Below are positions 1 through 5,593 of a stretch of 6,461 nucleotides of DNA, piece after piece (position 1 is the stretch's first letter; each line of letters opens with the position of its first letter). The position numbers were made by a program, and so were the translations under genes. Origin of the DNA: Elusimicrobiota bacterium. Lineage in GTDB: Bacteria; Elusimicrobiota; Elusimicrobia; 2-02-FULL-39-32. The notes below the pieces were generated by a model. The model was not told the DNA's origin and made no database searches. It was given only the letters and a program-made list of their open reading frames with translations. The stretch spans positions 1 to 6,461 of the forward strand of contig JAHFBY010000105.1 in the NCBI GenBank assembly GCA_023249835.1. The letters are read 5' to 3'.

Positions 1-10
1 ATAGATATTA

Positions 11-14
11 AGGA
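11..14 (+). promoter_or_regulatory. Shine-Dalgarno of the first gene
   Basis: AGGA lies 8 nt before the ATG at 23, inside a purine/A-rich leader. It supports that start. The 22 bases before the gene are too short to show a promoter or to tell whether another operon gene lies just upstream. Confidence 0.6.
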
Positions 15-22
15 AAAAATAA

Positions 23-694
23 ATGCCTGATCGTCCGGACGTCCGATACCCTAAATTCAAGGAGCATTTCTCAGTGCTGGATTTTAGCGCCCAGAGGCAG
101 GTTCCCCTGATTAGCCTCTATGCAATGCCCCCCATTATTTCCCAAGAAGAGGTTCGTCTATCGCTTTGCGGATTGGACTGTAAGCAAAGAGATTTCTTTT
201 GGCAGGACTTACAAAAAATTCCCCAAATAAAGGCGCGCATGCCTTTAATTTGTCAGATTTTTAACTGGGCGGAGGTCGTCCGTTGGGAAGGTTGGCGGTT
301 AAAAAAAGTTTTGGAGGTTTTGGGGATGGCTGGTAAAGAGAACCGATATTACGCGTTTTACTCCAGAGATGAAAATTATTTTGAATCCTTGACCTGGAAA
401 GAGGCGATGGACGATAGATCTCTTTTAATTTATAGGATGAACGGAAATGATTTGAGCCATGAACATGGAGGGCCCCTACGCTTGGCAGTTCCTTTCCTGC
501 AGGGGTATAAGAGCGTAAAGTGGCTATGCGGGATCCGTTCTTTTCAAAATGATCCGCTGGGAATAAAAGTTTTACTGGCACAATCAAAAACTGGAAAGCT
601 GGCGCCTGTTTGGAAAAACAAATATGGGATGGGTCCTTTGGAAGGTAGAGTGGTCCATCAAAACCGACCGGGTTTGCCGGAAGGGAAAGGGTGA
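23..694 (+). CDS. Sulfite oxidase/YedY-fold molybdopterin-dependent oxidoreductase; candidate nitrate reductase
   Basis: This 223-residue protein is a single molybdopterin-binding domain of the sulfite oxidase superfamily (Oxidored_molyb type). Visible family marks are Cys77 in LICQIFNWAEVVRWEGW (residues 75-91), which matches the stretch carrying the Mo-ligating cysteine and resembles the CVEAWS...WxG segment of YedY/MsrP. A second mark is the cofactor-anchoring block at 139-167, with MNG, HGGPLRL (148-154) and GYKSVKW (161-167). There is no Tat or Sec signal, no heme b5 or cytochrome domain, and no C-terminal dimerisation domain, so it is a minimal and probably cytoplasmic enzyme that needs a separate electron donor. 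Its stop overlaps the start of the nitrate transporter gene (TGATG), and nitrite reductase follows. From that context I infer that it reduces nitrate, the step otherwise missing here. Sulfite oxidation or sulfoxide reduction cannot be excluded. The fold assignment is strong; the substrate is a guess. Confidence 0.85.
   Translation: MPDRPDVRYPKFKEHFSVLDFSAQRQVPLISLYAMPPIISQEEVRLSLCGLDCKQRDFFWQDLQKIPQIKARMPLICQIFNWAEVVRWEGWRLKKVLEVLGMAGKENRYYAFYSRDENYFESLTWKEAMDDRSLLIYRMNGNDLSHEHGGPLRLAVPFLQGYKSVKWLCGIRSFQNDPLGIKVLLAQSKTGKLAPVWKNKYGMGPLEGRVVHQNRPGLPEGKG
679..685 (+). promoter_or_regulatory. Shine-Dalgarno for the transporter gene
   Basis: GGAAGGG lies within the purine run at 679-690, 8 nt before the ATG at 694. 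It would sit only 5 nt from the alternative GTG at 691, so the spacing favours ATG 694, which also overlaps the preceding TGA in a TGATG coupling junction. Confidence 0.5.
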
Positions 695-1956
695 TGAAGA
701 GCAGGATTGCGGCGTTTTCTAAAGCCGGTCATTTACCAACTTTGCTCAGCGCGTTCCTTTATTTTGACGTTTGTTTCGCTATTTGGGTTTTAAATGGAGC
801 GATGGCCCCGTTCATTAGTGAGCAGTTCCATTTGTCTCCAGCGCAGAAAGGATTGATGGTGTCGGTGCCGATCATGGCCGGAGCCTTGATGCGTTTTCCG
901 TTGGGGGTTTTGTCGGAATATATCGGACGTAAATCAGCCGCAATTGTGGAAATGTCTTTAACCATGGCGGCGCTGCTTTATGGGTGGCTGTTTGTGAATA
1001 CCTACGCCCAAGTTTTAGTGATGGGCGTACTGCTTGGGATCGCCGGCGCTAGTTTTGGAGTTGCTCTTTCTTTGGGGTCAAGTTCCTATCCTCCGGAATA
1101 TAAAGGGCTGGCCATGGGCATTGCCGGAGCCGGCAATAGCGGCACTATCCTTGCAACTTTATTGGGGCCGCCGCTGGCCCAACGTTATGGATGGAATGCG
1201 GTTTACGGTTTAGCGATTATACCTATGCTTATCGCCTTGATCGTACTTTCAGTTTTTGCCCGCGAACCGGTTCATCAGGAAAAAAAGAAGTTGAGTGATT
1301 ACTTGTCGGTTTTAATTGACAAAGACGCCTGGACGTTCAATTTAATTTATGTCATTACGTTCGGAGGGTTCATCGGTCTTATCAACTTCCTCCCCACCTT
1401 TTTCTATGACCAGTTCGCAGTGAGCAAGGTGAGCGCAGGCCGGTTTGCAACCGTGGTGGTGCTCATGGGAAGCTCCGCGCGGGTTCTGGGCGGGTATTTT
1501 GCCGATACTTATGGCGGGCTCAAGACGCTCAAAACGGTATTTTTCATTGTTTTGGCAGGATTCATAGCCTGCGCTTTTCTTCCGGGAATTTATGGATGCA
1601 CCGCGATCTTTTTGCTTATTTTTGCCGGGCTCGGTGCGGGCAATGGCTCGGTCTTCCAATTGGTGCCTTTGCGGTTTCCTTTGGCAACCGCTGTTATTTC
1701 CAGCCTCATTGGCGAAATTGGCGGGCTAGGCGGCGCCTTTATTCCTAACGCCATGGGAATTTCAAAACAAACCACAGGTAGTTTTACCCCTGGATTTTTT
1801 AGTTTCGCGGTTTTAACTATATTTGTATTTGTGGTTTTTCAAGTCAGGCAAAGAGCGTGGGTACTGAATTGGATTGACGCTGACGGCAAAGCTCTCCGGG
1901 CGAAAGAAGGAAGGGTCCTGATGTATCCAGTGATTCCCGTAATGGAGATCTATTGA
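694..1956 (+). CDS. narK: NarK/NasA-type nitrate/nitrite transporter (MFS, NNP family)
   Basis: This 420-residue integral membrane protein belongs to the nitrate/nitrite porter branch of the major facilitator superfamily and should move nitrate and/or nitrite across the cytoplasmic membrane. About twelve hydrophobic segments can be traced, with a charged central loop near 190-212. Both nitrate-signature glycine motifs are present: GIAGAGNSG at about 142-150 in TM5 and GLGAGNGS at about 312-319 in TM10-11. The two substrate-binding arginines known from E. coli NarK have counterparts in MRFPLG (R67, TM2) and SSARVLGGY (R263, TM8). The MFS motif-A loop is LSEYIGRKSA (74-83). The start is set at ATG 694; GTG at 691 would add one residue. 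It overlaps the stop of the molybdoenzyme gene and its own stop overlaps the nirA start. The direction of transport and nitrate versus nitrite preference cannot be read from sequence; with an assimilatory nitrite reductase next to it, uptake is likely. Confidence 0.92.
   Translation: MKSRIAAFSKAGHLPTLLSAFLYFDVCFAIWVLNGAMAPFISEQFHLSPAQKGLMVSVPIMAGALMRFPLGVLSEYIGRKSAAIVEMSLTMAALLYGWLFVNTYAQVLVMGVLLGIAGASFGVALSLGSSSYPPEYKGLAMGIAGAGNSGTILATLLGPPLAQRYGWNAVYGLAIIPMLIALIVLSVFAREPVHQEKKKLSDYLSVLIDKDAWTFNLIYVITFGGFIGLINFLPTFFYDQFAVSKVSAGRFATVVVLMGSSARVLGGYFADTYGGLKTLKTVFFIVLAGFIACAFLPGIYGCTAIFLLIFAGLGAGNGSVFQLVPLRFPLATAVISSLIGEIGGLGGAFIPNAMGISKQTTGSFTPGFFSFAVLTIFVFVVFQVRQRAWVLNWIDADGKALRAKEGRVLMYPVIPVMEIY
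1944..1947 (+). promoter_or_regulatory. Shine-Dalgarno for nirA
   Basis: GGAG lies 8 nt before ATG 1956. It supports that ATG over the in-frame TTG at 1953, and gives a second TGATG coupling junction. Confidence 0.5.
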
Positions 1957-3542
1957 TGTTTACTCCCGGCACTAGTCCAATTGAAAAAACAAAAGCGGAA
2001 AAAGATGGTCTGGACATCCTTCAGGAGATCGATGTCTTAGCGTCGCAAGGTTACGAAAAACTTTCTCCTCAAGACGTGGACCGTTTAAAATGGATCGGAA
2101 CTTTTTTGCGTAAAAGGACCCCCGGATTTTTCATGATGCGGGTTCGAATTACCGGAGGCAGGGCCTCCGCTGCCCAATTGCGCGCGCTGGCAATAATTTC
2201 GGAACGTTTGGGTAATGAGGTCTTAGACCTTACCACGCGCCAGCAAATTGAACTGCGCGCGATTAAAATTGAATCCGTGCCCCAGATTTTGCAAGAACTC
2301 CAAGACGTTGATCTTAACAGTTTGCAGACGGGCTTAGACAATATCCGCGGCGTCAACACTTGTCCCTTGTCCGGCCTTACGCCCAACGAGCTCTTAGATG
2401 CGTATCCTTTTGCGGCCGATTTCACAAAAGTGTTCTTAAAAAATAAAGAATATACGAACCTGCCGCGCAAACTAAACGTTACGATCACAGGCTGCCTGGA
2501 AAATTGTACGCATCCGGAATCCCAGGACATTGGTTTAGTGCCGGCGATAAAACGGATTAACGGCGCGCAAATAAATGGCTTCAACGTTTGGGTTGGGGGA
2601 AAGATGGGTTCCGGCGGTTTTTACAAGGCAAAAAATTTAGACGTCTTTGTCTCACCCGAAGACGCCGTCAAAGTTTGCTCAAACATATCCCTCCTATACA
2701 GGGATCACGGTTTTAGGGACGTTCGGACCAAATGCAGGCTGGCATTTCTCCTTGAAGCTTGGGGCATTGAAAAATTTCGCGCTGAACTTGAGACCGGGTG
2801 GATAGCTCAATATGGCGGCAAACTTTTATCCGCCGGAGATGATTTGCGTAAAGAGATTGAGTCCGATCACTTGGGCGTAGCGCCGCAAAGGCAAAGCGGT
2901 CTTTATTCGGTAGGTTTATTGATTCCCGTAGGGCGTATCAGCGCCAAAGAGCTGCACGAGCTTGCGCGCCTGTCCGAAGTTTACGGCAGTTCTCAAATCC
3001 GCATTACTCCTCAGCAAAACATGGTTTTAGTCAACGTCCGCCAAGAAAAACTTAAAGCTTTGCTGGAAGAGCCGCTTTTGGCTAAATTTTCCCCAAACCC
3101 TACCCCGCTTTTTCGCGGATTAGTTTCTTGCGTAGGCGTGGATTACTGTAACCTAGCTTTGATTGAGACGAAGGGAATCTCTATCAAGGTTACAGAAGAG
3201 TTGGAAAAAAGGTTGGGAAAAGAACAGGTCCAAAATATTCGAATGCGCTGGTCAGGTTGCGCTGCGGGCTGCGGCAACCACCTTACGTCCGATATTGGGT
3301 TTCAGGGAATTAAGGCCAATATTGATGGAAAAATTGTTGACGCTGTGCACATTTTTGTGGGCGGGAAGACAGGTAAAGACGCGCGCGCGGCGGAAAAAAT
3401 AATGGAGTTGGTTCCGTGCGCGATTTTGCCCGACGTTTTGGAGCTCGTCATCCGCAACATGAGTTTGCTAAAAACTGTGCGCAGGGACGTGGAAGCCGAG
3501 CGTAGGGTTGTGATGGTTCCAGCCGAAGCGGGCTGGGAATAA
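1956..3542 (+). CDS. nirA: Ferredoxin-type assimilatory nitrite reductase (siroheme, 4Fe-4S)
   Basis: This 528-residue cytoplasmic enzyme should reduce nitrite to ammonium with six electrons, probably from ferredoxin. It has the pseudo-twofold nitrite/sulfite reductase layout: ferredoxin-like half domains at about 50-115 and 313-372, each followed by a catalytic NIR_SIR domain (about 125-275 and 385-505). The siroheme/4Fe-4S ligands are clear: C-X5-C at C392 and C398 (SCVGVDYCN) and C-X3-C at C435 and C439 (SGCAAGCGN). Siroheme/anion-binding basic residues fit RVRITGG (62-68), TTRQQIELR (93-101) and LPRKLN (169-174). Its length is close to cyanobacterial and plant-type NirA. It lacks the FAD/NADH and Rieske parts of NirB/NasD, so it is not NADH-dependent by itself. 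The in-frame TTG at 1953 is a weaker start than ATG 1956. Assimilatory sulfite reductase has the same fold, but the adjacent nitrate transporter favours nitrite. Confidence 0.92.
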   Translation: MFTPGTSPIEKTKAEKDGLDILQEIDVLASQGYEKLSPQDVDRLKWIGTFLRKRTPGFFMMRVRITGGRASAAQLRALAIISERLGNEVLDLTTRQQIELRAIKIESVPQILQELQDVDLNSLQTGLDNIRGVNTCPLSGLTPNELLDAYPFAADFTKVFLKNKEYTNLPRKLNVTITGCLENCTHPESQDIGLVPAIKRINGAQINGFNVWVGGKMGSGGFYKAKNLDVFVSPEDAVKVCSNISLLYRDHGFRDVRTKCRLAFLLEAWGIEKFRAELETGWIAQYGGKLLSAGDDLRKEIESDHLGVAPQRQSGLYSVGLLIPVGRISAKELHELARLSEVYGSSQIRITPQQNMVLVNVRQEKLKALLEEPLLAKFSPNPTPLFRGLVSCVGVDYCNLALIETKGISIKVTEELEKRLGKEQVQNIRMRWSGCAAGCGNHLTSDIGFQGIKANIDGKIVDAVHIFVGGKTGKDARAAEKIMELVPCAILPDVLELVIRNMSLLKTVRRDVEAERRVVMVPAEAGWE

Positions 3543-3550
3543 AAAATAGC

Positions 3551-3555
3551 GGAGG
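3551..3555 (+). promoter_or_regulatory. Strong Shine-Dalgarno for the PII gene
   Basis: GGAGG lies 7 nt before ATG 3563, in the only real intergenic gap of the cluster (20 bp). It is among the best ribosome sites in the window, which suggests the small regulator is translated strongly and independently of nirA. Confidence 0.6.
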
Positions 3556-3562
3556 CAGTGAG

Positions 3563-3880
3563 ATGAAAATGATACGAGCAATTATTCGACCGGAAAAAGA
3601 GGAAGAGGTGATCAGAGGGTTGGACGTGGCAGGATTTCCTTCGGTGACCAAAATGGACGTCTTTGGCAGAGGCAAACAAAAAGGTATTCAGGTGGGGACT
3701 GCTGTTTATGATGAGTTGGCTAAAACCATGCTCATGGTCGTGGTCGAAGACGCTATGGTGGAAAAAGCTTCGCAAGCAATAACGCAATCGGCAAAGACCG
3801 GAAACTTTGGGGACGGTAAACTTTTCATTACCAGTGTGGAAAGCGTTTCAACTATCCGCACGGGTAAAGCCGGGCTTTAA
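3563..3880 (+). CDS. PII family nitrogen regulator, NifI1 type
   Basis: This 105-residue PII protein is expected to form a trimer that binds ATP/ADP and 2-oxoglutarate and controls a partner by contact. It begins MKMIRAIIRPEK and carries the NifI1-style T-loop (about 35-55, FGRGKQKGIQVG...YDELAKT), the B-loop TGNFGDGKLF (79-88) and the C-terminal IRTGKAGL (98-105). The canonical GlnB/GlnK T-loop element YRGAEY is absent, so uridylylation at the usual Tyr51 is not expected. NifI1 proteins normally sit beside a NifI2 between nifH and nifD and inhibit nitrogenase when nitrogen is plentiful. Here there is one copy and no nif gene, between nitrite reductase and Moco genes. I infer that it regulates nitrate uptake or reduction rather than nitrogenase. 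The family call is firm; the target is unknown. Confidence 0.92.
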   Translation: MKMIRAIIRPEKEEEVIRGLDVAGFPSVTKMDVFGRGKQKGIQVGTAVYDELAKTMLMVVVEDAMVEKASQAITQSAKTGNFGDGKLFITSVESVSTIRTGKAGL

Positions 3881-3884
3881 AAAG

Positions 3885-4907
3885 ATGCAATTGCCCGTCC
3901 TGCCAAGTCCTCCCGCCCCGCTCACCTTAGATGGTTTTAAGCGCCGCGTATCCTATTTACGGGTATCTTTAACAGATCGCTGTAACTTGCGTTGCCGTTA
4001 TTGTATGCCGAACCGGGGAATTAAATATTTTTCAAAAGAGAGCCTGCTCAGTTTAGGTGAATTAAAACGTTTGCTAAAAATATTCAAAGATCTGGGAGTG
4101 GCAAAAATCAAATTGACGGGTGGTGAGCCTTTACTTCGTCTGGAACTGGAAGAAATTATCTCTGAAGTTATACGTTTGGGAATTACGGACGTTTCGCTAA
4201 CAACCAACGGCGTGTTGCTCGATCATCGCTCCCGATCATTAGTTTCGGCAGGTTTAAAAAGGATCAACATCAGCCTGGACACCTTACAGCGTGAGCGTTT
4301 TTATAAAATTACCGGATCAGACGCGCTGGATCAAGTTTTAAAAGGTATAGAGAGCGCCGCCAAAGCGGGGCTGGCGCCTGTAAAAATCAACATGGTCGTG
4401 ATGAGGGAATGGAATATTAATGAAATCGAAGAGTTTGCGCTTCTAACAAAACGTTTCCCATTGGAAGTCCGTTTTTTGGAACTCATGCCCACCGCGAACA
4501 ATTTTGAAGGCACTGCCGGCGTGAATGCAGAATCCTTTGTTTCCATAGATGAAATAAAGAAACGAATCGAAAAGATCGTTAATTTAGGCGCGGAAGAATT
4601 TTATCACGGGGTGGCAAGAGTTTACCCCGTGGTTGGCGGTCTGGGCAAAATCGGATTGATCAGTCCGGTTTCAAACCATTTTTGCGAATCTTGTAACCGG
4701 ATCCGGCTGACCGCTCGCGGGACTTTGAAAACTTGTCTGCACGGCCCGGACTCTGCCGACTTGAAGGTCGCGATGCGCGCCGGTTCCACGGACGAAGATT
4801 TAAAACAGTTGGTCCGCAACGCCCTTTCTTTTAAACCCGAAGAACATTTTATCCGACCCGAGCATTACATTAGCAGCCATTTGCAGATGTCTCAAATTGG
4901 AGGGTGA
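3885..4907 (+). CDS. moaA: GTP 3',8-cyclase, radical SAM (Moco step 1)
   Basis: MoaA converts GTP to 3',8-cyclo-7,8-dihydro-GTP, which MoaC turns into cPMP. With the start at 3885 the protein has 340 residues, the usual MoaA size. The radical SAM cluster motif CNLRCRYC is at C33, C37 and C40, and the SAM-binding GGEP is at 79-82. The second, GTP-binding 4Fe-4S cluster is C267 and C270 (CESC) with C284, spaced C-X2-C-X13-C. The chain ends in the conserved Gly-Gly tail (MSQIGG) needed for MoaA activity. The frame is open from ATG 3807, but that start would overlap the PII gene by 74 bp and add a non-conserved leader, so ATG 3885, 4 bp after the PII stop, is preferred. No strong Shine-Dalgarno precedes it, so translation may depend on ribosomes finishing the PII gene. 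The N-terminal 14 residues are proline-rich and variable. All catalytic residues looked for are present. Confidence 0.95.
   Translation: MQLPVLPSPPAPLTLDGFKRRVSYLRVSLTDRCNLRCRYCMPNRGIKYFSKESLLSLGELKRLLKIFKDLGVAKIKLTGGEPLLRLELEEIISEVIRLGITDVSLTTNGVLLDHRSRSLVSAGLKRINISLDTLQRERFYKITGSDALDQVLKGIESAAKAGLAPVKINMVVMREWNINEIEEFALLTKRFPLEVRFLELMPTANNFEGTAGVNAESFVSIDEIKKRIEKIVNLGAEEFYHGVARVYPVVGGLGKIGLISPVSNHFCESCNRIRLTARGTLKTCLHGPDSADLKVAMRAGSTDEDLKQLVRNALSFKPEEHFIRPEHYISSHLQMSQIGG
4899..4904 (+). promoter_or_regulatory. Shine-Dalgarno for moaD formed by the MoaA Gly-Gly codons
   Basis: GGAGGG lies 6 nt before ATG 4911 and consists exactly of the last two sense codons of moaA (GGA GGG), which encode its essential Gly-Gly tail. 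Confidence 0.65.
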
Positions 4908-4910
4908 GCA

Positions 4911-5150
4911 ATGGAGGTTAGCGTTAAACTCTTTGCTTCGGTTCGGGAAATGTTTCAAAAAGATGAAATTAGAGTCTGGGTTTCAGACAATTGCACGCTA
5001 CAGGAATTAAATCATTTCATTGGCAAAGAGCATCCAAATTTTAAAAATCTTCCAGGGCGTTGGGCGGTGAACCTCGAATTCAGATCTTTAGATTACAAGA
5101 TCAAAGGAAATGAAGAGATCGCCTGGATCCCTCCGGTTAGCGGCGGATGA
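4911..5150 (+). CDS. moaD: Molybdopterin synthase sulfur-carrier subunit MoaD
   Basis: This 79-residue ubiquitin-fold protein is the small subunit of molybdopterin synthase. Its C-terminal glycine is activated as an acyl-adenylate and converted to a thiocarboxylate that donates the dithiolene sulfurs to cPMP. It shows the typical start VSVKLFASVREMF (residues 3-15) and the diagnostic end IPPVSGG (73-79) with the terminal Gly-Gly. Its length is normal. It begins 3 bp after the moaA stop and its last four bases (ATGA) contain the start of moaE, its partner subunit, which fits equimolar synthesis. No MoeB-like activating enzyme is in the window, so that gene must lie elsewhere. Confidence 0.93.
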   Translation: MEVSVKLFASVREMFQKDEIRVWVSDNCTLQELNHFIGKEHPNFKNLPGRWAVNLEFRSLDYKIKGNEEIAWIPPVSGG

Positions 5151-5593
5151 CGTTGTTGGTCACAGATTTGCCAATTGATGTTTGCGGTCTTATTTCCGAA
5201 GCGATAAGACCTGAAAACGGCGCCTTGGCAACCTTTATGGGAAGTGTTCGTAACCCTTCTGGTGGTCGAGCGGTGCAGGGGTTATTTTACGAAGCTTATG
5301 CGCCCATGGCTTTAAAAAAATTTAACGAAATAAATTCTGAAGTTAGGGCGCGCTGGCAAGTTCAAGAGTTATCTATTATTCATCGAGTGGGGAGGCTTCT
5401 GGCGGGAGATGTCGCGGTATTGATTATTGCGTCCTCCGCGCACCGGCGGGACGCCCTGTCAGCTTGTTCTCATGCCATCGAACGCGTAAAACAAATTACC
5501 CCTATCTGGAAAAAGGAATTTAGGGAAGGTCCGCAAGGAGTTTGGCTGGAAAATTGTTGCGAATCAAATCAAAATGAAACTTCCAACGTTTAA
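5147..5593 (+). CDS. moaE: Molybdopterin synthase catalytic subunit MoaE
   Basis: This 148-residue large subunit of molybdopterin synthase forms a heterotetramer with MoaD and inserts two sulfurs into cPMP to make molybdopterin. Recognisable family blocks are GALATFMGSVRN (25-36), LFYEAYAPMA (46-55), IIHRVGRLLAGDVAVLI (77-93), SSAHRRDALSAC (96-107) and the active-site lysine region ERVKQITPIWKKE (112-124), with K115 and K122 as likely counterparts of the catalytic lysines. The ATG overlaps the moaD stop as ATGA and has no good Shine-Dalgarno, so re-initiation after moaD is likely. The last residues (ENCCESNQNETSNV) are a variable tail whose codons overlap the start of moaCB by 20 bp. Confidence 0.95.
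   Translation: MTLLVTDLPIDVCGLISEAIRPENGALATFMGSVRNPSGGRAVQGLFYEAYAPMALKKFNEINSEVRARWQVQELSIIHRVGRLLAGDVAVLIIASSAHRRDALSACSHAIERVKQITPIWKKEFREGPQGVWLENCCESNQNETSNV

Noticed and set aside
694..1956. Generic MFS drug or sugar transporter
   Set aside because: Both nitrate-signature glycine motifs and the two substrate arginines are present, and nirA follows directly.
2069..2584. 171-codon minus-strand open frame opposite nirA
   Set aside because: It is antisense to strongly conserved nitrite reductase sequence and its translation is low-complexity without motifs.
3163..3402. 79-codon + strand open frame in another phase inside nirA
   Set aside because: It overlaps the siroheme/4Fe-4S cysteine region of nirA, which is intact; the alternative translation is Arg/Lys-rich noise.
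1956..3542. Assimilatory sulfite reductase as the identity of the siroheme enzyme
   Set aside because: Fold and cysteine motifs are shared, but the adjacent NNP transporter and the NirA-like LPRKLN and TTRQQIELR regions favour nitrite; no sulfate assimilation gene is nearby.
3543..3562. Possible terminator or promoter in the nirA-PII gap
   Set aside because: Only 20 bp, with a Shine-Dalgarno but no hairpin or U-run; too short for a promoter on its own.
3302..3787. Minus-strand open frame spanning the nirA-PII junction
   Set aside because: It is opposite two well-supported + strand genes and shows no recognisable domain.
3563..3880. Evidence of a nitrogenase cluster
   Set aside because: Only the PII subtype hints at nif; no nifH, nifD, nifK or NifI2 sequence is in the window.
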